From positions 34,645,501 to 34,709,500 of the forward strand of contig JBAIAC010000024.1 in NCBI GenBank assembly GCA_037349315.1: a stretch of DNA of 64,000 nt. Direction: 5' to 3'. The notes below the pieces were generated by a model. The model was given only the letters and a program-made list of their open reading frames with translations. It had not been told where the DNA came from and did no database searches. The translations under genes and the position numbers were made by a program. Below are positions 9,701-17,963 of this stretch, in pieces. Source of the DNA: Chelydra serpentina. Lineage: Eukaryota > Chordata > Testudines > Chelydridae. Position 1 is the first letter of the stretch. Every line of letters starts with the position of its first letter.

Positions 9701-11710
9701 GTCATTATGTATGGTTAATATGCCATGTTTTTATTAGTTCTACCTTTTTTAATGTACAGTATATGCTGGTTTATTTTTCACTATTTTAGGCATCATTTGA
9801 AAAGGAGATATTGTGCCCTAACTATATGAATTTTTATTTCTAACTGATGTGATGAATACCTGATTTGAATCTGATCTAGTTGTGAATCCAACCACTCAGA
9901 TATCTGGAACCACATGGCTATTAACCCAGGGGGGGAAAAATAGCAGCTTGTCATGTGTGCAAACTGAAGGCTCTCATTTGTCATTACCTAAAATAAAGCC
10001 AATCCTGTAATTTTTATAAAAAGGCCTCAATGGAATAGAAAAGCAATGTTAGATTATTACTCTTAATCTCTTATAGTACTTAAACTAGAGCTAAGTGTAA
10101 ATCTTGCAATGCAGAAATTTCTTATTGCAGTGAAATGTTTGGATATTCCACCTATTCCATAAAAGGCCATTGAAGGCAGACAGTCTCATACTTAAAATAG
10201 AACACCAGGTGTCTAGACCATTGGTTTTCAACCTTTTTTTTTCCCCATTTGTAGACCTCAAAAAAATTTCAAATTGGAGGTGTAGACCCTTTGGAAATTT
10301 TAGACATAGTCGGTGGACCACAGGTTGAAAACCACAGGTCTAGACACACTCCACCCAGAGGTTTAGTAGGGAGTGTAGCCCAGAAGAGGCTATAGAAGGC
10401 TAATAACCTTGGAACTGGTGAAAACCACCCACTCTGGGAATATTTGAGAATCACTTTGGCTACCGAAACTGCTAGTATTTCTGTATCAGCTCTCTTTCAG
10501 CAAGTATTTTGCCTAAACTACGAGACCTGATTTATTGTCCAATTTAATTTCAAGGATGATATTGAGATCCATAAAATAGTACAGTATTGCTGTGCAGCAG
10601 ACATAGTTCCAGAGAAACATCTTTGACTGGCAAGGATTTCAAGGAAACAAAGTTTCACATATAGCATCTTTTAGCAGTGTTTTCCCTTGGAGCTCTATTC
10701 AGAAGTGTTGCCTTTGAAAGGCTGGATATGTAATCTGGGAAGATGCAGATTACTCCCAGAAAATGCAAATGCTAGTAGTTTTAAAATGTAACCTGTTCAT
10801 ACTCGCATTCAAGCAATAAATTCCTCACAGCCGCTAAATGGTGTTTAATAAATTACATCTTTATTGTATTGTCTCTAACAGATGTGTACAACTGTCATAG
10901 TTCTAATAGCATGGTATATTTTAAAATAGGTCAAATGTTAACTAAGTGCACCTAAAACACTTTTACAAAATTTAAACCAAGACCTATTGAAGTTGTATGT
11001 AGTCTTAAAGCACTTAAAACTATATTCACACTGTAAACCTCCTGGGGTATGTACATGGATGAAATCCTGTCCCCATTGAAGTTGATGCGGAATTTTGTCA
11101 TTGACTTCAATAGGGCCAGGATTTAACCCATTGCTGTTTTTTTTTTCTATGTTCTGTTCATAGCACACTGTCAGGACTCCATAAATACTTAAGATTATCA
11201 AACCAAATCATTCAAGCAAAACTCATTTTGACTTCATAAGAACTCCCAGATTTGACCCATAGTGCATATCTTTAAAACAGATTAATATATACAATAAACT
11301 AGCTAACTAAATTCCAATATGCTGTGTAGTGTTCATTTGCATAACTTTATTGAAGAAGTGCAATATCTATCATTGGGTCCATACAATGTCTTGCCATTCA
11401 CTTTTCTGAGGTATAAAAAAATTAGTTTTTAAACTGTTTTTGGTATAATACTTGTGTGCAGTTTTATGTGAGTTTCATAACATACCATAACTAAGTGTGG
11501 GCAGAGTGAAAATGCAAGAATTGTAGGTGTAAATAATGTGGACCTGAGAATTATAAGTTTGGGTGAAGTGATGTTTGAGAGGAAAATACCACCATTTTCC
11601 CTTATTACAAGTTTGTTTGTTTTTTACAGTATTCACTGTATGGCTTTGTCTCTAAATCAATAGCCAGAACAAAGGTAACATGGGATAGTTGGAGTGAATC
11701 TCTACAGTGA
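672..11710 (+). CDS. Unrecognised Ser/Gly/Asn-rich gene of tiny in-phase exons (3' part)
   Basis: Eight intact exon-like units (672-704, 2854-2898, 4716-4757, 5655-5696, 6293-6334, 6940-6981, 7199-7234, 8612-8641), one disrupted unit and a probable last exon (11630-11710) can be read on this strand. Every intact unit follows a pyrimidine-rich AG acceptor and precedes a GT donor, mostly GTRAG. Every unit is a multiple of three and is open in the same phase, so units can be skipped or added without a frameshift. The peptides are rich in Ser, Gly and Asn and carry several N-x-S/T sequons (NET, NSS, NNT, NQS). This suggests a secreted or extracellular product, but no signal peptide is visible because the 5' end lies outside the window or was not found. 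Small symmetric Ser/Gly exons resemble those of dermokine/suprabasin-type epidermal proteins and of SCPP genes. That is an architectural analogy only. The gene lies upstream of SLC35A3 on the same strand. Confidence 0.6.
1000..1610. repeat. GC-richer block, unclassified insertion
   Basis: Composition is higher in GC than the AT-rich surroundings, with a local inverted CCCCCTC / GAGGGGG pair near 1022-1050. It looks like degraded repeat DNA, but I could not define ends or family. The short frames inside have no recognisable domain. Confidence 0.3.
1611..1655 (+). mobile_element. SINE tRNA-like head fragment
   Basis: Contains GGGATAGCTCAGTGGTTTGA, matching the head (A-box region) of the turtle-type SINE seen at 12331-12521 (reverse) and 29665-29835. 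Only about 45 bp are present. Confidence 0.6.
1660..1800 (+). repeat. Dispersed repeat (ACCCACGAAAGCTTATGCT family)
   Basis: Carries AACCCACGAAAGCTTATGCT, then TTAGTCTCTAAGGTGC and ACTAACACGGCTAC. The same order in reverse is at 20398-20522, and a short piece is at 14033-14107. The 13-bp duplication around that piece suggests a retroposed family. Confidence 0.65.
1985..2051. repeat. Palindromic repeat, copy 1
   Basis: An imperfect palindrome of about 67 bp around AAATCAATGGCAAAACTTCC, ending GGGGCCAGGATTTCACCC. Diverged copies are at 11057-11130 and 36541-36614. It looks like a tiny MITE. Confidence 0.6.
2854..2898 (+). CDS. Small exon b (45 nt)
   Basis: Acceptor tctttacag and donor gtgagt flank a 45-nt unit encoding GSQSNSGSSSSACDQ, the most Ser-rich peptide of the series. 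It has the same phase and the same Gly start and Gln end as exon a. Confidence 0.65.
3668..4126 (+). pseudogene. Small exon split by an LTR-like insertion
   Basis: An acceptor (ggtttctttccag) is followed by 10 exon-like bases (3668-3677). After the insertion at 3678-4098 and its target-site copy (4099-4103), 23 more exon-like bases (4104-4126) run into donor gtaagc. The two parts total 33 nt, a multiple of three like the other units. The right part read in the common phase ends in Asp-Val-Ser-Gly-Gln, similar to the SGQ and NGQ ends of neighbouring exons. The flanking 5-mers CTCCT and CTTCT look like a slightly diverged target-site duplication. I infer a formerly functional exon, now lost from the coding sequence; because units are in phase, skipping it would not shift the frame. 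Confidence 0.5.
3678..4098. mobile_element. Solo LTR-like insertion in a small exon
   Basis: This 421-bp block begins TGTCA and ends TGACA, the inverted TG...CA termini of an LTR. It lies between similar 5-mers (CTCCT at 3673-3677, CTTCT at 4099-4103). No internal coding region is present, as expected of a solo LTR. Family not identified. Confidence 0.5.
4716..4757 (+). CDS. Small exon c (42 nt)
   Basis: Acceptor tttttttcacag and donor gtaagc flank a 42-nt unit encoding GSSNCAGSKVVVAR. It starts Gly-Ser like exon b but ends in Arg, as exon h does. Confidence 0.6.
4919..5330. mobile_element. hAT-type MITE, copy 1, with GC-rich internal repeats
   Basis: The element starts CATAGGCACCGACT and ends in the inverse of CATAGGCGCCAACT. 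It is flanked by exact 8-bp duplications CGGGACAC (4911-4918 and 5331-5338), the hAT signature. Near the left end is a short inverted pair around GGTGCTCC / GGAGCACC. Inside, a GC-rich motif containing GGGGCGGGGCC is repeated in both orientations. Long open frames here are low-complexity and not genes. Related copies are at 49076-49363 and 55444-55619. Confidence 0.75.
5655..5696 (+). CDS. Small exon d (42 nt)
   Basis: Acceptor ctttttcacag and donor gtaaag flank a 42-nt unit encoding DTSRALSRSSYNGQ. It begins with Asp rather than Gly. The phase matches the other units. Confidence 0.6.
6293..6334 (+). CDS. Small exon e (42 nt)
   Basis: Acceptor tttctttacag and donor gtaata flank a 42-nt unit encoding NETSSTNSSSANVE, with sequons NET and NSS. 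The upstream intron end (gaaattactcatttg) resembles that before exon f, pointing to tandem duplication. Confidence 0.6.
6940..6981 (+). CDS. Small exon f (42 nt)
   Basis: Acceptor ctttctttaaag and donor gtaaga flank a 42-nt unit encoding GGAFISINNTSSGQ, with sequons NNT and NTS. Intron sequence before it matches that before exon e. Confidence 0.6.
7199..7234 (+). CDS. Small exon g (36 nt)
   Basis: Acceptor actttttacag and donor gtaagt flank a 36-nt unit encoding GLPSGGNQSGGD, with sequon NQS. Intron sequence on both sides resembles that around exon h. Confidence 0.6.
8139..8345 (-). pseudogene. CR1-like LINE 3' fragment
   Basis: The reverse strand encodes FERVQRRGMRLVKRLENVPY and ERLEELSIYLVYQKKIRLKDD. 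These are diverged forms of the [16 protein letters not shown]...[15 protein letters not shown] tail of CR1 ORF2 seen at 55883-56974. It is short and old. Confidence 0.7.
8612..8641 (+). CDS. Small exon h (30 nt)
   Basis: Acceptor tttttttaacag and donor gtaagc flank a 30-nt unit encoding GSDSSEGGHR. Both flanks align by eye with those of exon g; a CR1 tail (8713-8809) now interrupts the downstream similarity, so the duplication is older than that insertion. Confidence 0.6.
8713..8809 (-). mobile_element. CR1/SINE 3' tail
   Basis: On the + strand it reads ATCATAGAATCATAGAATCT, then the GGTTGGAAGGGACCTCAGGA motif, the inverted 3' end of CR1 with its 8-bp terminal repeats. A short GCAGGACCCCCTGCTCAAA duplication is internal. 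It sits inside intron sequence shared by exons g and h. Confidence 0.75.
9370..9618 (-). pseudogene. Non-LTR reverse-transcriptase fragment
   Basis: The reverse frame encodes TEEEMAKALKTLNSIKRPGL followed by DCFSAELYKE. This matches the region just before the RT domain of RTE- or L2-like LINEs (an E-x-x-x-A-x-K-x-L...K-x-P-G-x-D pattern). No other domain is left. Confidence 0.6.
10219..10337. mobile_element. Short hAT MITE
   Basis: Termini CATTGGTTTTCAACC and GGTTGAAAACCACAG are inverted repeats of the common CAGTGGTTCTCAACC hAT type. Exact 8-bp duplications GTCTAGAC flank the element (10211-10218 and 10338-10345). Confidence 0.8.
11057..11130. repeat. Palindromic repeat, copy 2
   Basis: Begins GGATGAAATCCTGTCCCCAT and ends AGGGCCAGGATTTAACCCA; a related palindrome to 1985-2051 and 36541-36614. 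Confidence 0.65.
11630..11710 (+). CDS. Probable terminal exon of the small-exon gene
   Basis: A strong acceptor (gtttgttttttacag) is followed, in the same phase, by 26 open codons and TGA at 11708-11710. The residues begin YSLYGFVSKS and end WDSWSESLQ. AATAAA follows 53 bp later. The composition differs from the Ser/Gly units: it has three aromatic residues near the start and two Trp near the end. Alternatively the exon is 45 nt (11630-11674) with donor AAG|gtaaca, which would also keep the phase and push the true end downstream. The WD-containing tail loosely recalls dermokine C-termini; this is only suggestive. Confidence 0.45.
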   Translation, partial: YSLYGFVSKSIARTKVTWDSWSESLQ

Positions 11711-11762
11711 ATTAATAAGAGAAAAAGAGAGGCTTTGTATGTAATATTATTTTCCTTATTCT

Positions 11763-11768
11763 AATAAA
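11763..11768 (+). terminator. Candidate polyadenylation signal AATAAA
   Basis: AATAAA lies 53 bp after the stop codon of the probable last small exon, a plausible 3' end for that transcript. Confidence 0.4.
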
Positions 11769-12330
11769 ACTTGTTCAGCTATTAGAAATTTCCTGTCATT
11801 ATTTTCCATTGGCACAAGACACCCACTAATAGATATGATCTGAGCAGTTTCTATAGTTAGCTGGGAGTTTGGGGCTGCCAGTTCTAGATGGGAAAGAAAT
11901 TAAATCAGAACTCATCTTTGGGTAAGATGAGCCTCAAGGCTGCAACTCTAATAACCAGAATACACGTCATGAAGAAAGCTGTGGAAATCAGTGGGACTTC
12001 AGATTTGCTCCAATCACTTGCCGGGATTGTTTTCTATAGAACTTTTCAGAAGCATTAAAGTGCTTTACAGAATTATAGACAAACCACATATACATGATCA
12101 TGTCATTAAATCCTCTTGTGAATCGAGTAGCCATAATAACCCCATATAGCAAAACTGCACAACACTTTTAGATTGGGAAGTGAAGACTATTGGATTCAAC
12201 TTAAGTGAGGGGAAGTAGGTGGGCAAAAAGTAATTACCCAAACTGGAACTTGGCCACAACACCAGGGCTTAGATCTTTATTCTTGCAAAACAAAACAAAA
12301 CAAAAAAGTCATGTGCTGTTTAACAAATGG

Positions 12331-12521
12331 TCATAGAATCATAGACTATCAGGGTTGGAAGGGACCTTAGTAGGTCATCTAGTCCAACCCCCTGCTTAAA
12401 GCAGGACCAATCCCCAATTTTTGCCCCAGATCCCCAAATGGCCCCCTCAAGGATTGAACTCACAACCCTGGGTTTAGCAGGCCAATGCTCAAACCACTGA
12501 GCTATCTCTCCCCCCCCCCCC
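12331..12521 (-). mobile_element. Turtle-type tRNA-derived SINE with CR1-like tail
   Basis: Read in reverse it has a tRNA-like head with GATAGCTCAGTGGTTTGAGC (A-box region) and GGTTGTGAGTTCAATCC (B box), a body, and a CR1-like 3' tail ending in ATTCTATGA repeats. This head-plus-CR1-tail structure matches the Cry-type SINEs known from cryptodiran turtles and is the main clue to the organism. A run of 12 C borders the head. It looks nearly complete. Confidence 0.8.
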
Positions 12522-13077
12522 AATAGTTGATATTTGGTCACATTCTTGGTTTTGTGTCATCTGAAATATGGCATTTCCTATCCCTTAACACCATAGTAGG
12601 ACATTTGCTTAGTACTACCTAAAAGGTCTATCTACATTAGAGAAAGTTTGCAAACCTTTCCCACTGTCTCATACTGAGAGCTTCAGTGTTGACTGGCTGT
12701 TTGCTGCTGCTGCTGCTTTCTAGTGTCATCTACTGTACTCTGTTAGCCCTAGTCTACACTATGACTTTAGATCAAATTTAGCAGTGTTAGATCAATTTAA
12801 CCCTGCACCCATCCACACGACGAAGCCATTTTCTTCTAATTAAAGGGCTCTTAAAATGGATTTCTGTACTCTCTGACGAGGGGATTAGCACTGAAATCGA
12901 CATTGCCGGGTCGAATTTGGGGTAGTGTGGACGCAGTTCGATGGTATTGGCCTCCGGGAGCTATCCCAGAGTGCACCATTGTGACCGCTCAGGACAGCAC
13001 TTTCAACTCAGCTGCACTAGTCAGATACACAGGAAAAGCCCCGGGAACTTTTGAATTTCATTTCCGGTTTGGCCAGC

Positions 13078-13245
13078 ATGGCGAGTTCATCAGCACAGGT
13101 GACCACGCAGTCCCAGCATCGCAAAAGAGCTCCAGCATGGTCCAAACAGGAGGTACTGGATCTGATCGCTGTATGGGGAGATGAATCATTGCTATCAGAA
13201 TTCCGTTCCAAAAGACGCAATGCCAATATATATGCTAAAATCTAA
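13078..13245 (+). CDS. Myb/SANT-like DNA-binding protein fragment of a Harbinger element
   Basis: The frame MASSSAQVTTQSQHRKRAPA followed by WSKQEVLDLIAVWGDE and LRSKRRN-like residues is the N-terminal half of a Myb/SANT-like (MADF-like) domain. Such domains occur in the accessory DNA-binding protein of PIF/Harbinger transposons and in host MSANTD/ZSCAN20-type proteins. The key Trp residues and the K-x-E-V-x-D-L helix are visible. A stop at 13243 truncates the domain after about 55 residues, so it is probably not functional. An in-frame upstream ATG at 13051 exists; 13078 is chosen because MASS is the usual start in this family. Confidence 0.6.
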   Translation: MASSSAQVTTQSQHRKRAPAWSKQEVLDLIAVWGDESLLSEFRSKRRNANIYAKI

Positions 13246-14032
13246 AAGGGCAAATGTGAGGTGTTTATTTACAATGGTCACAACTGCAGTGGTGATCTGA
13301 GCAGACTCCCGCTTGCAGAGCTATGGCGCATGTGCGGGCAATCCAGGAAAAAGGGTGCAAAAGGATTGTCTGCCGTTGCTTTCATGGCAGGAGGGGGGGA
13401 AAGGGGCGGTGACTGACAACATATACTCCAAACCACCCGCGGCTACCTTTTCCGTTATCTCATTTATTTTTAATTAATAAAGAAAGAATGCATGGTTTCA
13501 AAACGATAGTTGCTTTATTTTGAAGGGGGGAGGGTGGTTGGCTTACAGGGAATTAAAATCAACAGAGGGGGCGGGTTTGCATCAAGGAGAAACTGGTTTT
13601 CAAAGTCTCTGTGATGCGCAGCACGCCTTGCTGTGCTCTTCTAATCGCCCTGGTGTCTGTCCGCTCAAAATCGGATGCCAGGCAATTTGCCTCAACCTCC
13701 CATCCCACCATAAACATCTCCCCCTTACTCTCACCAATTATATGTAGCACACAGCAATAACAATGCGAATTCTAGTTGCGCTGAGGTCTGATCAACAGCG
13801 GCAGTGAGCTTGTAAATGTCCAAAGGCACATTGCACCACCATTCTGCACTTGCTAAAAGCCTATAGTTCAACTGTTCCTTACTACTCTCCAGGGTTCATG
13901 AGCTATGGGAGCAAGGGGTAGGCTGGGGTAGGTGCGACCACGCAGTGCTGCCGGCTGGGAGAGCAGCCAGGTCGCTGGAGATCAGGATGACAGAGTTGCA
14001 GCGGAAGCGGCGGAGCGAACAAAACAACATTG

Positions 14033-14107
14033 GCGACAAAGGGTCCTGTGGCACCTTATAGACTAACAGAGGTATTGAAGCATAAGCTTTCGTGGGTCAA
14101 TACCCAC
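14033..14107 (-). mobile_element. 75-bp retroposed repeat piece with 13-bp target-site duplication
   Basis: A short copy of the ACCCACGAAAGCTTATGCT family, inverted, lies between exact 13-bp duplications CAAAACAACATTG (14020-14032 and 14108-14120). A long duplication is typical of LINE-driven insertion. Confidence 0.75.
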
Positions 14108-15740
14108 CAAAACAACATTGCTGCTCCGAGGACGGCTAAAAGTCATACATATGACGATGGCTTGCAGGCATATTGCACAATCTGCTGCTGGACTGCAGGA
14201 ACTCAGGATGGCAGAGTTGCAGCGAAAGCAGCGGAGCGAGCAAAACACTGAGGATGGCTAAAAGGCATACATATAATATGGCTTTCAGTCCTACTGCATG
14301 ATCTGCTGATGGAGTGCAGGAGCTCGGGATGGCAGAGTTGCAGCGGAAGTGGCGGAGCGAGCAAAACAACATTGCTGCTCCGAGGACGGCTACAAGTCCT
14401 ACTGATGAGGATGGCTGCAAGACTTCTTCTCTAGCAACAAAGGAGAGGAATATGATGCACCTAAAACCTAAACAGGCCCACACATGTCCCAGAGTCACTA
14501 CCCTTTAGACCTGCCTGCAACAGCAGTGGTGATGGAGAGCTGAGTGGGCTCCCGCTTGCAGTGTTATGGCGTCTGCGCAATTAACCCAGGAAAAAAGCCG
14601 CAAAAGGATTGGCTGCCGTTGCTTTCACAGAGGGAGGTAGGGTTGACTGATGACATTTACCCAAAAATACCCACGACAAATTTTTTGCCCCCTCAGGCAT
14701 TGGGAGCTCAACCCAGAATTCCAATGGGCAGCAGGGACTGCGGGAACTGTGGGATAGCTACCCACGGTGGACTGCTCCGAAAGTCGACGCTAGCCACGGT
14801 TCTGTGGACGCACTCTGCCGACTTAATGCGCTTAGTGGGGACGCACGCAATCGACTGTATAAAATCTGTTCCGAAAAATCGACTTCTATAATTTCGGCCT
14901 AATTTTGTAGTGTAGATATACTCTTGGAGAGATGGATTATTAAAATGTCAGTATCAGCTGGCCCACAGTAGGAATGCCAACAGTGTTAATGCTGGTAGAA
15001 CTGAATCAATACTAGCAATAGTGAGAAATCTTTCTAAAACCTCCTTTAGTGTTCACACAACTTGAAGAAAAGTCTTAGCTTGAAATCTTAGGAAATCAGT
15101 CAGACTTTGATTGCACGAAGTTTAACTGATGGCTTATGGCTGATGTTTTAAGTGTATTTCTTTCAGCCTCTGTTTTATGATTTCTTCCTATTAAATCTAC
15201 AATTTGTTTCCTCCTCCCCCTCTCCCTGCCCCCAGAACAATTTAAAGGGTGGAACCAGGTTTGCCAAACTTGGCATGTTTGTGAGGCCAGACTGGTTTTT
15301 CCTGTTCAACGTGGAATTTTCTGTTCAGTTCAGCAGTTCAATCTTTTTAAAAAAAACTGTTTCACTCTTAGTTACACATTTTTGTGTATTACACATTTAC
15401 AAAGTCTGGGATTTTTTTTCTATGCAAAAGAGCCTGTTGCTAACTGTGCCTTCAATGCTAAACCGTATTTCTTTGAATTACAATGTTGAGCATGCATAAG
15501 CACCATGTGTGTCACACTTTACATGTGGGCAAGTGAATCATTTGAGATTATTATAATGTTAAATGCTTGCTGCTGTGGAAAGCATACAACAAACTATCGT
15601 TCCTCTGAACTGGAGGTTTCCTTCCAAACAAATGGACAACACACAATGGACAGAGAGCGGAAGGTTCTTCCTTAGGTTGTATTTTTTCTTTTTCATACTG
15701 GGGCACTGCCAGATCACTGTGTTTACAAAGTTCTTATTTA

Positions 15741-16037
15741 GGGCTTGTCTTCACTACCCGCCGGATCGGAGGGTAGCAATCGATCTTTCGGGGATCGATT
15801 TTTCACGTCTCGTTTAGACGCAATTAATCGATCCCCGAAAGCGCTCCCCGTCGGCTCCGGAAATCCACCTCATCGAAAGGTGGAAGCGGAGTCGACGGGG
15901 GAGCGGCAGCGATCGACTCACCGCCGTCCTCATGGCCAGGTAAGTCGATTACGATACGCCGACTTCAGCTACGTTATTCACGTAGCTGAAGCTGCGTATC
16001 GTAGATCGACCCCCCCACCCCTAGTGTAGCCCTGGGC
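15741..16037. mobile_element. Harbinger MITE
   Basis: A 297-bp element between TTA triplets (15738-15740 and 16038-16040), with ends GGGCTTGTCTTCACTA and TAGTGTAGCCCTGGGC. The interior is full of short palindromes: a GATCGATT / AATCGATC pair, and TCAGCTACGT next to ACGTAGCTGA. No coding capacity. Confidence 0.75.
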
Positions 16038-16040
16038 TTA

Positions 16041-16273
16041 GGGGTGAAAGTAACACTCAACACTTACCGGTAGGGGGCCGGCTCCCCCAGCCAGCACTTT
16101 AAGCAGCAGCCTTTGGCAGGGACCTAGGAACCTGGCAGGGCCACCAATAGAGAGTGCAAAAGGGGCAGCGATGTTAAAGCACTGCTGCGGCAGCGCCTTT
16201 ACGTTGGCTGCTACTGGCGGCCACTTTTTACCGGTATGCCGTACGGGCCCGTACTGGCTTACTTTCACCCCCT
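16041..16273. mobile_element. hAT-like MITE adjoining the Harbinger MITE
   Basis: Ends GGGGTGAAAGTAACACT and TTACTTTCACCCCCTG are inverted repeats, with a further inverted pair around TACCGGTA. The target duplication is not clear, possibly because the neighbouring element abuts it. Confidence 0.55.
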
Positions 16274-16609
16274 GATCTTATTACAACGTCTCCTCCTCGC
16301 TGACTTTCCATCACGCTCCCAGGCCATGACCTCCCCTCCCTGGCTCTGGGTATTGTCCCCTGCCCTCTCCCTGACTCACAGGGTTTGGCATATGTGTACT
16401 TGGCCTGCCCTGCCCTGCCCCGCCCCCTCCTCTCTTAGCACCTGTGGGGGAAGACAGATTGTATCACCATAACCCTGCTGTCTCTTCCAGACACTGCCCC
16501 ACCCCAACACCTAGATGACTGCTGGGTACCGACCTCACACCCCTAGATACCTACAGACACCGCTCCTAGCCCTCGCTCCTTTTTTTGACGCTGCCCTAAG
16601 CCGTCTCCC

Positions 16610-17030
16610 CTCTCTCCTCCCGCAGCGCTGGGGCGGCAGCGGCTCCGGGCCGGGGCGGGGCAGCCCAACCCCTCCCCGCGGCGCACGAGGCCAAGCCGGG
16701 GGCGAGCGGGCTCAGACCGAGCCGAGCTGAGCCGAGCCAGCCTCGCCGCGCGCCGGGTCCTGGGAACGGAGCAGGCGGGGCAGCGGCTGCAGCCGGGGCC
16801 TTTGCGGAGCTGGACCGACCGGGACCGGGGCACCCGGAAGCGCCTGCACAGCGCCGGGCGGGCGGCTGCAGCGAGCGGGGCGCCGGCGGCACCCCGAGCC
16901 GGCGGCGAGGGGCTGGCAGGGAGCGGGGCCGTGCTCCCAGCGCGGGAGGTGAGACGCCTCCTGGGTTCGGGGCGGGGGCTCAGCTCGGTCAGGGCCGGCC
17001 CCGGGTAGCCCCGGAACTGAGGGGCCGGGC
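16610..17030 (+). promoter_or_regulatory. SLC35A3: CpG-island promoter of SLC35A3
   Basis: A GC-rich, CpG-dense block of about 400 bp stands out from AT-rich flanks. It includes GGGGCGGGGC and CCGGGGCGGGG Sp1-like boxes and no clear TATA box, as in housekeeping promoters. A consensus-like donor (GGGAG|gtgaga) is at 16949, and the first coding exon of SLC35A3 on the same strand has a short non-coding leader. No other gene start is visible nearby. The open frames here (both strands) are low-complexity by-products of GC richness. Confidence 0.65.
16720..16948 (+). other. SLC35A3: Probable non-coding exon 1 of SLC35A3
   Basis: The end at 16948 is set by donor gtgaga. The start is only a guess inside the CpG island. 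It would splice to 34630, giving a first intron of about 17.7 kb. Confidence 0.4.
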
Positions 17031-17275
17031 ATGGGATGGGGGTAGCCCCGGCGAGCGGCTGGGGGGAAGGCGGGGCTCTATGGGGGCAGGATATAGGATT
17101 AGGGTGGCCCGGGGGAGATGTATGGGGGCAGGATATAGGATTGGGGTAGCCCCGGGGGAGAAGGGGGCTGTATGGGGGGCAGGGCACAGGATTGGGGTAG
17201 CCCCTGGGGCGAGAGGGAGGGGTGACGTGTGTGAGTGGGGGGTAGGTTATGATATTGGGGTAGCCCAGGGGTAGA
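17030..17275 (+). repeat. GC-rich minisatellite beside the promoter
   Basis: About four diverged repeats of a 40-60 bp unit with GGGGGCAGGATATAGGATT and GGGGTAGCCCCGGGGGAG. It begins within the CpG island and ends where AT-rich intron resumes. Confidence 0.7.
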
Positions 17276-17963
17276 GGATAAATGATGGTTTGAGGAACGG
17301 GGAGTTGTATGAAATAGCCAGGGAGAGGATGATGTGAGATCAGGAAGCAAAAAAAACATGGACAGCAGATGTTTCTCAGTGCCTGATGATGAAATCGCAG
17401 TTGTCACTCACCTGACTTGGATAGTTTCTCTGATTCACACCAGTTTAAAATACACATACTCAGATCCTTCCAAAGAGCACATAAATTAAGCCACATTTAA
17501 CACAGTACTAGGTATATTTTATAAGATATATGTTGTAACATTGGAACTTTGTATGGGGCTTTTGAGATCAACATTTTTATAATATATCTCAAGCAAATAG
17601 AAAATGAAGACAACAAAGGACACAGTAGGCCAAGAATAAACAAAGATACCGAGAGTTGCATTATATTTTGAATGAAGCTTATAATCTATATTTTTAATTG
17701 AGAATGTGGCAGATCAGGGTATATAGTATGGGAAGAGAGGTCACTTGTGGAAAGCAAGGGGAAAGCAGTGACTTTTGAGGAAGAATTTGGAGGAGACTGA
17801 GAACATTTGGTACAATGAAAGAAGGATGTCATTTTGAGTAACGTGGAACATACATGCAACAGACCATTCAAAAGTTAAGCTTCCACAACAATATCAATTC
17901 ATCTGCATTGTACAGAGGTATAATTTTATGTGTAATTCCTGTTTTTTGCTGATAAGCACCTGT

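Larger units (their letters stand above)
12746..14923 (+). mobile_element. PIF/Harbinger-like transposon, degraded
   Basis: The left end GCCCTAGTCTACACTATGAC and the inverse of the right end (GAGTATATCTACACTACAAA) are related, with the TCTACACTA core typical of Harbinger ends. Flanking triplets are TTA and TTG, close to the usual TWA target. Inside is a Myb/SANT-like ORF and about three diverged repeats of a unit containing ATGGCAGAGTTGCAGCG (13980-14400). I saw no DDE transposase. Confidence 0.65.

Noticed and set aside
12446..12521. tRNA-like A and B boxes that might be a tRNA gene
   Set aside because: They form the head of a SINE followed by a CR1-like tail; no complete cloverleaf gene was evident.
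1..16000. 3' exons of AGL, expected upstream of SLC35A3 from mammalian gene order
   Set aside because: No stretch could be recognised as AGL; I judged by eye only.
16543..17187. A 214-codon reverse-strand frame over the CpG island
   Set aside because: Pro/Arg/Ala-rich translation of GC-rich promoter DNA, with other long frames on both strands; no start context or domain.
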